Shown one piece after another: positions 25,234 through 37,118 of a stretch of DNA of 64,000 bases. Below the pieces are notes generated by a model, which was given only the letters and a program-made list of their open reading frames with translations, was not told where the DNA came from and did not search any database. Made by a program: the position numbers and the translations under genes. Source of the stretch: Bagarius yarrelli (Eukaryota > Chordata > Actinopteri > Siluriformes > Sisoridae). Numbering within the stretch: position 1 is the first letter of the stretch; each line of letters opens with the position of its first letter. The stretch covers positions 1,232,806 to 1,296,805 of the forward strand of contig VCAZ01000115.1 of the NCBI GenBank assembly GCA_005784505.1, in the 5' to 3' direction.

Positions 25234-25745
25234 ATAGCCACAGTTTTGTAGACGCGTCGCCAGTACACACCCCTGCCTGTGCGAGGACCAAACTGTTGCA
25301 CACAGATGTTGTATGTTCCGTTATTCCATTCTGTTCTTCCTTCACTGAAACTGTGAGACTCAAACCCTGTTCCAGCATGACAATGTCCCTGTGCACAAAA
25401 CCCCTGATCTCCATGAAGACATGCTGTGGTCTGGATGTTCTGGAGGAGAAGAACTCTCATGTCCTGCACAGAGTCCTGATTCTGACTCAACCCCTTTAAA
25501 CTGAACACCTTTGGGATGAACTGGAACCCCGACTGAACCCCAGACCTCCTCACCTCAACATTAGTGTCTGATCTCATTAATACTATTGTGTCAAATCCAT
25601 ACAGTCACATGACACAATCTAGTGGAAAACCTGCACAGGGGGTGATTTATAGGACAAACATTGGGACTACTTCTGGAACAGGAAGCTCAAAAAAACAGAA
25701 AATGTGGATGTGATGAAACGATGTTCTAATACTTTCAGCCATAAA
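25234..25745 (+). mobile_element. Relic of a Tc1/mariner-like element (C-terminal transposase region)
   Basis: Broken plus-strand frames read FQHDNVPVHKTPDLHEDMLW and, further on, TPLG-TGTPTEPQTSSPQH. This is the pattern of the DN..H and EHLWDELE region of Tc1-like transposases. Several stops and shifts are present. It is about 75-80% alike by eye to 41013-41345. The outer ends (cagttttgtagacgcg and tctaatactttcagcca) resemble degraded inverted termini. Confidence 0.7.
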
Positions 25746-25751
25746 ATGTTC

Positions 25752-25938
25752 ATTTACAGTATTTGGTAGACGCCGTTATCCAGAGTGACTTACGTTATTT
25801 TCTGTTATACAACTGAGCAATCAAGGGTTAAGGGCCTTGCTCAGGGGCCCAACAGTGGTAGCTTGGTGGTGCTGGGAATTGAACCTCGATCTTCCAGTCA
25901 GTAGTCCAACATCTTGAACACTGCGCTACCACTTCCCT
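25752..25938 (-). mobile_element. SINE A, copy 7
   Basis: This reverse-complement copy has tail atttggtagacgccgttatc, core ccttgctcaggggcccaaca, B-box gggaattgaacc and head cactgcgctaccacttccct. It starts just after the Tc1-like relic at 25.2 kb. Confidence 0.87.
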
Positions 25939-26717
25939 AGATTCAGACTGATATCCATCGCAGAGTTTTTTTTCTCTGTCTGTATTTTTTATTGCCCAAT
26001 ACTTTTGGAGCTGGTGCTTTATCATTTAAAACAGAGAAGATTCTTTTCCTGGAAGTGCACAGCACTCCAAATTTATTTTACTTCTGAACGGGTCATTAGT
26101 GCAGAAAAGTTCTCCGAATTACCAAAAATCTCTTTAGACACAATTTCTGATTATTTTTCTTTCTGTTCTTTCGGAACGTTTATTGCTCCGGCATCTAAAG
26201 CAGAAAGTGCAAATGTGTAATTTCCTGTCAGGGACTCCTACGTAGGCCATTAGGGTGAAGTTATTAAGCAGCAGATTGATTAAATGATGGTGAGGGGTGG
26301 AAGGGTGGAGGAGTAGAATAAGTGGTAAAGTGCAGTGGACACAAAAGGAGAAAACACACACACACACACACACTCCTTTACTCCTCTGCATGTCCGAGAT
26401 TACTATCGGTAGGATATATCAGACCGCAAAAAAAATAATATATCAATTTTCTTTTTTTTAAAGGTTAGCTTTTCCACCAAAATCTAAAGTCCATGTATGT
26501 ATAATGTAGCTAGTTATCCAACACACTCTAAATTAGACATAATGTAATGTATATGCAGCTCAATACCCTGCCAGGTCACTAGAGGGCAACCACACCATAT
26601 TACTGAAGTCATTTCTTTTGTTAGCTTCTGTTAGCTTTTGTACTCTATTTGATTTTTTTAATGTGACAAATCTTCTTATGTGCGTCACCTCGGTGGGATA
26701 TATTTTATATATCTGGT

Positions 26718-26901
26718 GGAAGTGGTAGCTGAGTGGTTACTGTGTTGGACTGCTAATTGGAAGATAAGGGTTCGATTTCCAGCACCATCAAGTTGCTCAC
26801 TGATGGGCCCCTGAGTAAGGCCCCTAACCCAGAAATGCTCAGTTGTTTAAAAGAGATAATTGTAAATTGCTCTTGCTCTACCAAATACTGTAAATGTAAA
26901 T
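26718..26901 (+). mobile_element. SINE A, copy 8
   Basis: The head is gaagtggtagctgagtggtt, the B-box gggttcgatttcc and the core gggcccctgagtaaggcccc. The tail is shortened (gctcttgctctaccaaatac) and lacks the ggataaggac segment. Confidence 0.83.
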
Positions 26902-26977
26902 ATATGAATGAATATATTTATATATTGCTACAGATATATATTTTTTCTCTGTACATAAACACAATAAAATATCTGGT

Positions 26978-27415
26978 TATATTTGTTTGGCGCTTTTTAC
27001 AATAGTGATTGTCACAAAGCAGCTTTACACAATTGAAGAAATGATAAGATGAAGATGAAACAGAAATCAGTTTGTCCCTGATGAGCAAGCCGGGGGCGAC
27101 GGTGGCAAGGAAAAACTCCCTGAGATGAAATAGGAAGAAACCTTGAGAGGAACCAGACTCAACAGAGAACCCATCCTCATTTGGGTGAAAAACAGGGAGC
27201 AGGAATTATGTAGTTACACTGTGTGTCTAAGCAACTGAAATCATAAGTCCTTAAAGAACAGCTGGAACGTCTTTATGGCAGAGTGGGATGTCCTTGGTCA
27301 CCCTGGTGATGTGTATTATCAACTGGAGGCGGGTCACAGGGAAGGGTCCGACAGGTCCGGGGTGGAGATGGGGTCTGGATCACTGGCAGCTCAGTTGCGG
27401 CATATGTAGCTCGAC
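26978..27415 (+). repeat. Dispersed teleost repeat (family E), copy 1
   Basis: Contains cacaaagcagctttacacaa, gcgacggtggcaaggaaaaa, ctccctgagatg and gaaaccttgagaggaaccag, the conserved words of a common fish interspersed repeat of unknown class. A GA microsatellite follows. A short second copy lies at 49185-49235. Confidence 0.65.
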
Positions 27416-27699
27416 AGCGAGAGAGAGAGAGAGAGAATGAGAGAGAGAGAGAGAGAGAGAAGGAGGAAGAAAGACAAAAAAGAAGGAAAACAGTTAAGTG
27501 ATTATAAAATGTTTTTCTTTGGCTTTGATCCAACGTTAACTTCGTCTCTGACTTCAAACACACTCCGACTGTCACATGGTCTATTTTTAAACGTTTAACA
27601 GGACAATAATGCAAAACGCTAATCAAATCGTTAATCATGTATCGTTAAGTTCTCTTAATTCATTCAGTTTTCACACTCGCGGAACGTTGTGATGTGTGA

Positions 27700-30460
27700 A
27701 GGATTCGAGCGTCGGCCGTGCAAGCTGAAGAACCTCGCAGGAGTGATTTATTTTTTTTTTTTTCTTAAACAGATGATTGGCGGTTAATGCGGCAACAACG
27801 CCATCAAACCAAAGTGTCATTGAGCAAATCCTGTTATATCGACGAATTATTCTTCGAGTTATGTTATGATTATAAATACACCGATCTTTATGTCTCTAGT
27901 CGATGTACACTAAAGTAAAGCATCCCATCGCATCCGACTTTTAGTTGCTACGGTAACAGGGTCAGAAATTAATTTTTTTTATTAAGAAGCAATAATTCTT
28001 GGACATTTTTTTTTTATCACTATGATGTCATTTTTGCCAAACGATAATATTTATGCTAAAGCAGCTTTCTTACTATAGGCAGCTTTGGGATGAGTTCCGG
28101 TCCCAAGCTGGTCCATTTTCCACAACTTATTGGTAGATAATTTAATAGTAGATTTGGACGTCTCTTTATATTTGTATAAATGTTTTTCACGCCCACATCT
28201 AGCTATCGGAGGACGTTAGTACTTTTGGCTGAAAATAAAAACAAACATTCGGTCTATTTCCGTCTCTCCATTATTTTAGATTTAAATATCCATCCTTTTT
28301 TCTTGTCCTGATTTAGAAGAATCTCTTCCTTTTTTCTCTAAAGATTATCTTGTCTTTGATGGCATTTAATAATTGCTAAATTACAGCGTGGGATATTCCA
28401 CATGGCTACTTTGTCCTCGGCGTCAAAATATTCAGTGTATATTTCTCACGGTTATGATGTTCGGTAACGCTGTGCATATATCAGGAGACGTCACCTTGAC
28501 AGGCTGTCAGGAGAGATATTCTGCTACCAGACTTCGTCTTAGCATTTAGCATTCAGCAGGTGCGATTTTATGACAGGATATATAAACTTTTTTTTCCTGC
28601 AAAATATTGCTGCAGTGCCGTAAAATAAATATATATATAAAGAAATAAAACAGGACGATCGGGTGATATTGATAAAGTGAAGAAGATGCGGTTCCAGGCT
28701 GATGTGCCGCCGTCTTCGTGTCAATCAGACGCCGGATCGTCATGGCGACTTTGAGAAACTTTTAGCTGTGTTTAACTGTATGACCCGACACACTTGTCAT
28801 ATCGAGCCAATATCCTCACATTACATTTTCTTTTTCCGGAAAGTGTTTTCGTTAATCTGGGTCATGTTTACAGCATGTAATTATTTTAACTGAAGGTTTT
28901 TGATGACGGATTTTCTCGATTTTACAAAATAAAACACAAACGTTTATTTCACTGGAAGTGGTTTTATAAATCTGGTCACATGACCAGTTTTGTCTGAAAA
29001 AAAGAGTCCTGGAGTGTCTACTGAAGAGCAGCGGTGATGGATTCGTTTGAGTTTGTTGGTCTGGGATGTTGTGTGTAAGTTGAATTATTAACGTAAAAAA
29101 GAAATCTGGATCCTAAACTACTTGTAAAAATAAAAATATTAATGAAGTTCACAGGCAGAACAGAATGAAGTGTTAAAGATTCATGTGGGAATCAAGTGGA
29201 GTGAATTATAAATGAATCCTGAATAAATAATTTTGAAAAAATGTTATGTAAAAATAATGAATCGTGTGAAAGGAATGATTTATACGATGATTTTTTTAAG
29301 ATAGTGAATAAATTTATGCAATAGCAAAAGTACAGATAACGAATCATATAAAAACAATACAAATACACGACATGGAAAAAAAACATGAGGAATTTTCCAC
29401 CAACGTAAATCCTGAAATTCGTTCTAAACTTAAAAACTCTAATGTTTAATATGTTAATAAACCAAGCATATCTAGAGACTGTCTCTCTCTCTTTCTGTCC
29501 CTTTCCGTATTTTATTTTATTTCTATTTCATTTTTAGTTTTATTATTAATAGTGTATTTATCTGTATGTGTGTATTTTTCAATTCCCTGTAGCCGCGATT
29601 TGGCAATACAAATGTACATATTTGTCATACTAATGAAGCAACCTTTAAATCTTGAATCTTCAGAGAGGGAAATAAGAGGGAGAGAGGCAGCGAAAGAGAC
29701 AGAATAAGAGAAAGAAAGAGAGGCAAAAAGAGAGACAGACAGACAGCCAGAAAAAGCAAGAGAGAGAAACAGAGCAGTAGAAAAAGAAGGAAACATACAG
29801 AAAGAGAGAGAGACAGAAAGAAAGAATATCACACAATGTGTTTTGGCTGATTTTTGGGGAGGTTTTTTTCCATCAGTTTCTTCAGCCATCTTGGAAATTT
29901 TCTCATTCAGTTTCAACACCTCTTTCCTGTTGATCGCCGACAGCCGGAAGTGTTGACCAACTGCATTACACACACAACTGCATTACACACACGCTGTTTA
30001 CACTACACAATGACTACTATAAGCATGTGATATTAATGAATCATTATAAGTATTCCGAGTATCCAATGAGAGAATAATAATCTTCATTATAAAGAGGAAA
30101 CGGATCACTTTATTAGCTAACGGCTGTGGAATCCGTAAGACTGCTCGCTGCCTGGCCGTCCCATCTGTCTGAGATTGTAGCATATTTAAAGCATAATCTT
30201 TTATCACTAGTCTGGACGAAGAAAGTGAGGAACTGAACCATAAATCATTTTTAAATGACTCGGAGTCACAGCAGCCGTGTTCACCTATTTAAATAATAAA
30301 TTGCATTACGACTGCAGTTGCCTTTTAGGTAATGAATCATTAAGTTGCTGGTGGTCATTAAGGGCTGGTGATGTTTAAGAGGATAAACGATCGTACATTT
30401 ACACCTGCGCATGAAGAGTCGATTGTTCCTCCTGGAAAGCATTTGTAGGGACAAAATATG
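27700..30460. other. Intergenic, nothing certain
   Basis: AT-rich sequence with a GA-rich tract on the plus strand (29670-29830) that causes a 153-codon minus-strand open frame of low complexity. A gaatca-rich patch lies at 29180-29380. Confidence 0.45.
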
Positions 30461-30469
30461 CACCTTTTA

Positions 30470-30660
30470 CTATCTCGACCTTGTTTCTTGGACAACTTTT
30501 AGCTGTCGGAGACACGAACATGAACCTGTGGAGCGGCGTAAAGCTGCTTTGAGTCTGTTCTCGTAACATACGCGCAATTTCAATTAGATGTTTATGCTCG
30601 TTGGATTCTGATTCATGGCCTTTGAAGTCGATCAAAGCTGACAGACAGGTACGTTTAGCA
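30470..30660. other. Higher-complexity patch, candidate conserved non-coding element
   Basis: About 190 bp of unique sequence with gagcggcgtaaagctgcttt and tttcaattagatgtttatgc. A 78-codon open frame on the minus strand has no recognised similarity. Confidence 0.22.
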
Positions 30661-31057
30661 ACTTAGGGGTTCATCGACCAGCCACAGCAGATGGTACAAC
30701 CACAACCCCGAGAGTCTCTCTCTTTCTCTCTCTTTTTCTCTCTCTCTCTCTCTGTGCAACACACTCACCACTGAACAACACACACAGCCCCAGCAGCTCT
30801 ATCGAATCAATCTTATTCTGACAGCGTTTCCCACTACAACACGCACCCTAAAAAAACGTTCACGGTTAAATTAGGGTGTAACTAAAGGTTAGGGTTCCAT
30901 AGACGCTATGGGGGGAAAACAAACCGGGAAGTGTTCCAGAGTGTCTCGGATGAGATAGAAGCAGTTATAAATTGGTTTAAGTTTTTTTTAAGACACTGAG
31001 TTTGTAGATCTGGGTTTGAGTCCAAGTGCTAACCTAAAAAAAAATCTAAATCAAAAA

Positions 31058-31443
31058 GGGCGCAGCATGGTGGCTTAAGGGTTAGTACTGTTGTCGCACA
31101 GCAAGAGGTCCTGGATTTGATTCCCCTGCAGGGGTCTTTCTGTGTGGAGTTTGCATGTTCTCCCTGTGCTTGCGTGGGTTTACTCCGGGTTCTCCGGTTT
31201 CCTCCCACAGTCCAAAGACATGTATGTTGGATTAATTGGTGATTCTAAATTGCCCATAGGAGTGTGTGTGTGTGGCCCTGTGATGGACTGGCGACCTGTC
31301 CAGGGTGTCCCCCTCCTGTCTTTCGCCCCTTTCAGAGATGGCTGGGATAGACTCCAGCAGATCCCTGTAACCTTAAATTAGGGAATAAGTGGGCACAGAA
31401 GAGGAATGAATAAATGAATAAATGAATGAATGAATGAATGAAT
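31058..31443 (+). mobile_element. Family C repeat, copy 4 (full length)
   Basis: This is the most complete copy: head gggcgcagcatggtggctta, B-box-like ggatttgattcccc, tgtggagtttgcatgttctc, ggttctccggtttcctccca, gccctgtgatggactggcga, then ctgggatagactccagcaga and an (aatg)n tail. About 385 bp. Confidence 0.88.
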
Positions 31444-32334
31444 CAAAAAGTACAATTTTTGGCTGGAAAGCTCAACGGTAGAAAGGAATAAAATGTGAAT
31501 GATTCACGTGGAAAAAATCATTCAAAATTGATTAGATTTTAAATGAATCATAAATGATTCATATGGGGGAAAAAAATAATAATTCAAGTGCTAAAATGTG
31601 AATCATCAAATCGATTCATGCAATAACGAAAATAAGAAGTACAGGTAACTGAATCATTTAAGGAAAATCCGCAGCATGTCAAACAGATAAAAACCCAACA
31701 TGAATTTCCCATGTGAATCATTTAATCAGCTTGATGAATTGACTCATGGGTTAATGCTCTGCTTCCGTTTAGAGCTTTCAAAACCATGTTATGAATTTTC
31801 TTTATTATTTCTTTTTTTACAAACTAAGATTCTAAAAGTTCTGTGACTGCATTAGTGCAGTCCGCTCATCATGTGACTTCTGAATCTTTTTAAACTGATT
31901 CATCACTACAATGAGTCGATTCAACTTGTAAATAAATCTTTTTTAATTTCCATGAAAACCTTAAAAAGATTTAAGATATTATAATGAGTCGTTGTTGTTG
32001 TTATCTATCTAATAATCGAAAAAGTGACATCCGTAATGTACAAAAGTTTGCACACCCTTTTGCAGGCTAAATAAGAAAGATAAAAATGTGTTCAGTTTTC
32101 ATGAATATAAATACCAGTACCAGTCAAACTTACAGTAAGTAAGCAAATACATTTAAATATAATGTAAGTAATAATATTTAAATGTAATAATTTTGTTTAT
32201 AACCTGCATTATAACCTTTTGTAAGAATAAATAAATCAATATGTAGCTGTTATTCCACTGAGATAAAATAGAGCACTGGGGTTTTCTAGGGTTAAAGTAT
32301 TATGTGATATCTGGTATTTTTTATCATTTTGCAC

Positions 32335-32715
32335 CTCCTCCGCTTTTGTAAAGAATACAACCTTGCATCCTGTCAAAGCCCTGAGTCATTACTGTCAAGC
32401 GCTTTCCAACCTTTTTTTTTTTGCAACGTGTCATCACCTGAGAAGACTTTGCCTCCTAATGCAGCCCAGATTTTATTCACCAGAAGGACAGAAAGCGGAG
32501 ATTTGCCGGGTGCCGAGAGGCAGGAAAGGACATCTGCATGCGCCCTTCGCCTGTAAAACAGCTGCTAGCAATGGAGAAATGCTGCTTTACAGGCTTCTCG
32601 TCATCCCTATACACAGATGTCCATGAATAAAACACCACAGCCTTGAGGTTCAGCACGGCGTTATTTCTCTGCTGGCGCTCGCCAATTCCTGCACTCATCC
32701 GTACCGAGCGATTAA
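32335..32715. other. Higher-complexity patch, candidate conserved non-coding element
   Basis: About 380 bp without repeats and with higher GC than the surroundings, including gcctcctaatgcagcccaga and aaaacagctgctagcaatgg (an E-box CAGCTG). Three overlapping short open frames exist on both strands, which argues for low stop density by composition rather than coding. Confidence 0.28.
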
Positions 32716-33732
32716 GTGCGCCTAAATGAACGATCTATAATTATCCTCGGTTAATAATTCAGTCAAAAGGGTTTGGGTGAATCTAAAAATAATGAGGAGT
32801 CAACAAGAAGTCGGATCTTTTTCTGCCGTATGTATGGAGAATGAGTTACCATTACCACTGTTACTATATTACAGTGTTTTATTCCTCTTATACCACCATA
32901 GGGCTTCCCATGATGCACTTCTGCCCTAGTTAAAATTTTTAAACTCCTCTTTTTACCCCCGTATAGAATTACATCCCTTACATGTGATGTAGAATAAAGG
33001 TTAGAACCTCTAGCGTGTTTTTTTTTATAAAGTTATCTTTCGCGCCGTTAACTTCACATTGCCGTGTCAATGCGCTAGCACTGTTAGAGCTAGTTGCCTA
33101 GCAACAGACACTTAATCAGAATTTGAGCAGCCCTTCAGCCTTACATCAGGAAATATCACAACAATAAACCGGCAAAATGCTAAATATCATGAAAACGCGT
33201 ACTGTGTAAGTGTCAAAAGAGAAATTTATCACACCTTTGACGTTAGCAGATGTCTGATCGACTACAAAACAAACTTATAAAGACGATAAAGCTGTGAAAT
33301 ATAATGGTATTATCTCAGGGTTCCTCGGGTTGTAGTTTAAAGCAGTCACACACTGTATTTATCCAGTTGAGTTCATGCAAATTAAACAAAGGTAACAAAA
33401 CAAATCGCATGACTTTAACAGATCCTGCATTTGTTGTTAACCCTAGAAATATATAAGCAGTGTGAAAGCTTAAACAACAGAACCCAGGATGTTTACCAAA
33501 ACTCCTCCAGGGTTTATGCATTAAACTGTGATGTGTTTTTTAGCTATTAATAGTTACATTTGAAAGAATATCCAACACATTTGACTTTAACAAATTTAAC
33601 TAAACCGGCCCCCGACAAACTTCCCACCTATTGGTGGAACAGGGAGACCTGCACACTAACGGTAAAAAGTGTGTATATACCGTACAGCTGTCACCAGGTA
33701 AGGAACAAGGTCACTTAGAAGGCCTCCGTGAA

Positions 33733-33800
33733 GTTGGGCCCCTGAGCAAGGCCCTTAACCCCTAATTTCTCAGTTGTATAAAAGAGTTACAGGTACATGT
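33733..33800 (+). mobile_element. SINE A fragment, copy 9
   Basis: Only the core (gttgggcccctgagcaaggc) and the ttgtataaaagag part remain. The fragment lies directly upstream of a family C copy. Confidence 0.75.
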
Positions 33801-33812
33801 ATTCTTAAATGT

Positions 33813-34130
33813 ATGTGGCTTAGTGGTTAGCACTGCTGCCTCTCAACAAGAAGGTATTGGGTTCGTTTACCAGGCAGGGGTCTTTCTGTGTGAAGTTCGC
33901 ATGTTTTCCCTGTGTGTTTACTCCGGGTTCTCTGGTTTCCTCCCACAGTCCAAAAACTGAAATTATTCATAGGAGTGAGTGTGAGTGTGTGTGGCCCTGT
34001 GATGTACTGGCGATCTGTCCAGGGTGTCCCCCTCCTGCCTTTCACCCTTTCAGAGACGGCTGGGATAGACTAAAGCAGATCCCTGTGAACCCAAATTAGT
34101 GAACAAGTGGGAATAGAAGATAAATAAGAG
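33813..34130 (+). mobile_element. Family C repeat, copy 5
   Basis: The head is tggcttagtggttagcactg, then gttctctggtttcctcccac, gccctgtgatgtactggcga and ctgggatagactaaagcaga. It is flanked immediately by SINE A copies on both sides. Confidence 0.86.
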
Positions 34131-34136
34131 AATATT

Positions 34137-34316
34137 AGTGCAGTGGTTAAGGTGTTGGTTTGCTATTTGGAAGATCAGGGTTTGATTCCCCGCATCAATA
34201 TACCACTGTTCAGCCCCTGAGTAAGACCCTTAACCCTCAATTGCTTAGATGTATAAAAGAGATAAATGTAAGTCTCTCTGGATCAGAGCATCTGCAAAAT
34301 GCAGTTAATGTTAATA
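34137..34316 (+). mobile_element. SINE A, copy 10
   Basis: The head is tgcagtggttaaggtgttgg, the B-box gggtttgattccc, the core agcccctgagtaagaccctt and the tail ctctggatcagagcatctgc. It sits between a family C copy and the L2-like LINE fragment. Confidence 0.85.
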
Positions 34317-34325
34317 TATGCTAAA

Positions 34326-34885
34326 TCTGCATCTGCAATTTGTCTTCTGCAGATGATTCAGAATGTGTCTTCTGCAGATGATTCAGAATGCAGCTGCACG
34401 AGTCGATTTCAACCTACCAAAATTTTCACACACCAGCCCACTGCTGCGCTTCCTCCACTGGCTACCAGCCAAAAACAGAGCAGCAACCTCCTAACCTCCA
34501 AACACTCATCACCACTCGCATAGCACCACACCACGCTCCCTAAGATCCACAAGCACCGCTTGACTAGTCCCACCCTCCACAAGGACACAAGATCTGCCTC
34601 AAGTCTTTTCTCTGTTCTGGCACCAAGATGGTGAAATAAACTTTCCATCAATGCCAATGACTGACTGCCTCCAGGAGACAATTAAAGACCCGCCTCTCTT
34701 TCAGACAGCCTGCACTTGACATTAAAAAACAGTCTTTATCCTCCTCGTTCAACAATTTTTTTTGTGGTTGTTACACTTTTAATTTGTGATCTAATGTACC
34801 AGTATTAAGCTGTTCAGTGATAAGACTTGTAGCACTTTTGTATGTTGCTCTGAACAAGACCGTCTGTGAAATGCTGTAAATGTAA
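34326..34885 (+). mobile_element. 5'-truncated LINE 3' end (L2-like)
   Basis: The plus-strand frame from about 34355 reads LQMIQNAAARVDFNLPKFSH and TSPLLRFLHWLPAKNRA. This is the hallmark C-terminal part of teleost L2-type LINE reverse-transcriptase proteins. Later frames keep SRLFSVLAPRW (frameshifted, about 34600). The 3' end is gttgctctgaacaagaccgt followed by ctgtgaaatgctgtaaatgt, which matches the SINE A tail. A direct duplication of about 25 bp (tcttctgcagatgattcag twice) lies at 34339-34390. Confidence 0.75.
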
Positions 34886-35110
34886 ATAAGTCCTCGCTGA
34901 AAGTGTATCGAACATGACACACATTTTAATTCTGTTATCATTTGTATAAGAGGCTAAGAAGAAGTGGTTGCCAAAAAAACCCATAAGGTGGAAGAACAAG
35001 CGTTAATATAAACCCTGGATTTGGAGTTCAAGCTAAAGTAAGAGCTCTTGAGTCACTCCTTTACCGAGCCTGCACGGTTCGAGACAGGTGTAAGAGATGC
35101 CTCATGACAG

Positions 35111-35156
<46 letters not shown>
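35111..35156 (+). repeat. (GT)n microsatellite
   Basis: A clean GT run of about 22 units upstream of a higher-complexity patch. The open frame through it is a repeat artefact. Confidence 0.96.
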
Positions 35157-35157
<1 letters not shown>

Positions 35158-35500
35158 GAGCCTCCTCGGCATTGCACTGCCAAACTCTTTCAATTAAGCC
35201 ACCCAGCAGGTCTAATTAGTACGATTACAGCGAGTTGTCGCAGCACACGTCTCTCTCGCATTGCCACTGTCACTCTCTCCCATTTTCTCATCTTGAAAAA
35301 AAATCAGCAGGCAGATGAAGGCGGTTCAGGTCAGGCAGGACGATCACAGACAGATGCTTCATTCTGCAGGAGGTCTAATTGGACAGGCATCCATCCGAAT
35401 AGTCACATATGTTCTCGTTCCAGCACAGAGTTTCTATTTAGTCCGATCTCCTTATTCAGCCAGATCTGCGTTGGACATTTTGGGCAGAAAAGTGTGAAAT
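35157..35500. other. Higher-complexity patch, candidate conserved non-coding element
   Basis: Non-repetitive stretch with caggtctaattagtacgatt and gcaggaggtctaattggaca, two taatt homeodomain-type cores. Open frames run through it on both strands without recognisable protein similarity. Confidence 0.28.
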
Positions 35501-35744
35501 TGGGAGATTTTCAGGTTGTGAAAAAACGCCGCTGTCAAAGCATCCAGGTAGAAGGCTGGGGCTGAAATATTTATCACTGCACGCAGGAAGGTGATACCAC
35601 TGAATATAAGGAAAATTTCTTCTTACGATGGTTATACCATCTGAAGTTTTGGTCATTTCATTGAAGATTTTTTGCCCCCATAAAGAAATTTCCTTCTATT
35701 TTGTTGATCGTCAAGTGTTTTTGTTATCGAGAATCATGGAGAAG

Positions 35745-37060
35745 GTGTGGTGGGAGCAGTTATGTTGGTCGGTTTAGAGACAGTAGCATTGGCGAAAAAA
35801 CAGGAGACAGAATTAAAGGTAGCAAAGCTGAAGATGTTAAGGTTCTCTTTGAGAGTGACAAGATTGGACAGGATTAGAAATGAGGAAATCAGAGAGACGA
35901 CTTGTGTTGGACGTTCCGGGAACAAAGTCAGAGAGGACAGACTGAGATAGTTTGTTCATGTGCAGAGGAGATATCACTAGAAGGATGTTGGACATGGATC
36001 CGCAGGGGAAGGACAAAAAGAAGTTAGTGGACGTGATTTATGCCGAGTAGGATGTGATCCTGGATTATTATCGTCTGTCTCTAATCCCGTATCAACATTT
36101 CAACCATCTGATGTCATCAGTGTGTGACGATCAATCCACTTTTGAATCTTTTCCTCTGTTTAAACTAAAATGTAATATTATAAATGTATTTAAATAACCT
36201 CTGTAATACATCACATGCTGTACTGAACAATTACATATAACGTGTGTGCAGTTTAGTAGTGGAAATGAGTAAACATTTAAATCAGCTTCAGGACCAAAAA
36301 TAGATGAGTGTGTGTATGTGTGTGTGTGTGTGTGCAGTTAAATGTATTTTGGTGTGTGTGCATGAATAAAAAGTCAATTCATAGATTATTTTTATATTTA
36401 TGGTTATAAAATCAGTCTTGTGATTGTTCAATGTGTGAAGTTTGTGATTTAATGTATTTAATGTTAAAGCCTGTTTTATAGTGTGAATGTTGCTCTATTG
36501 CGGTTCTGCAGGTTCACCATTTCACAACATTTTACACTCAATTGTTCATTAGGGATTGTTTATGATTCACTGAATCAGTTCATTAATGTTTATTTTTGGA
36601 TTATTTGAATCAGTCTAAATTCACTGATGTTGTTTCCTGCAATTACCAGCGATTATTTGATTATTATTTTATTTGATTTGATTTAATGTTAATGCAGGAA
36701 TCGTCAGGATCAGGAAACAGTTCCAGAATCAGTGAATTTTCAGTCTCAGACAATCAGAGATTTTTCAGTATTTAATCAGTTTAAAGTTTCTCAGTTTGTT
36801 TGTGGACAAAAAAAGGAAAAGATTTAAAAATGAATTGAGGAGGATTTGATCGTCACACACTGATGACATTAGATGGTTCTGATTGGTTGATTAAAATGTT
36901 GATTCAGGATCACATCCTACTTGGTCAAATTAGGTCCACCGATAAAGTTAGTGTGTGTGAGAGAAGAAGAGGATGTAGTGGATAAGGGTTAGGTGGAGGC
37001 AGATGATAGGTTGTGGTGGCTCCTGAAAGAAACAGCCAAAAAGGACAAAGAGAAGAAGTC
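35745..37060 (+). mobile_element. 3' coding remnant of a non-LTR retrotransposon, interrupted
   Basis: A plus-strand frame at 35747-35950 reads MLRFSLRVTRLDRIRNEEIR and GRSGNKVREDRLR, then WFVHVQRR and GQKEVSGRD with shifts. This is the pattern of the C-terminal end of teleost LINE polymerase proteins (LRW-LGVTRLDRIRNE, RLRWFGHVQRR, GRPKR). The continuation after the inserted palindromic element is TDKVS.., VEADDRLWWLLKETAKKDKE at 36945-37060. The clade (possibly RTE) is inferred. Confidence 0.7.
36036..36930. mobile_element. Palindromic (foldback/MITE-like) element, copy 2, inverted
   Basis: The 895 bp element starts atttatgccgagtaggatgt and its other end reads atttgaccaagtaggatgtg on the complement. 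Its sequence is the reverse complement of copy 1 over almost the whole length, for example tgctctattgcggttctgca here and the complement at about 22058-22077. It is embedded in LINE coding sequence (35745-36035 and 36931-37060). Confidence 0.85.
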
Positions 37061-37118
37061 GTTATGTCTCATTCCACAGTGGTGGTTAACATAATTTTAC
37101 ATGTCTGGTAACCCTCTC

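Noticed and set aside
29512..29973. 153-codon minus-strand open frame
   Set aside because: Most of it is a GA-rich tract read on the complement, giving Ser/Leu/Phe-rich low-complexity sequence.
35104..35565. 153-codon plus-strand open frame
   Set aside because: Its first part is a GT microsatellite read as Val-Cys, and the rest has no similarity to a protein I know; overlapping frames are open on both strands.
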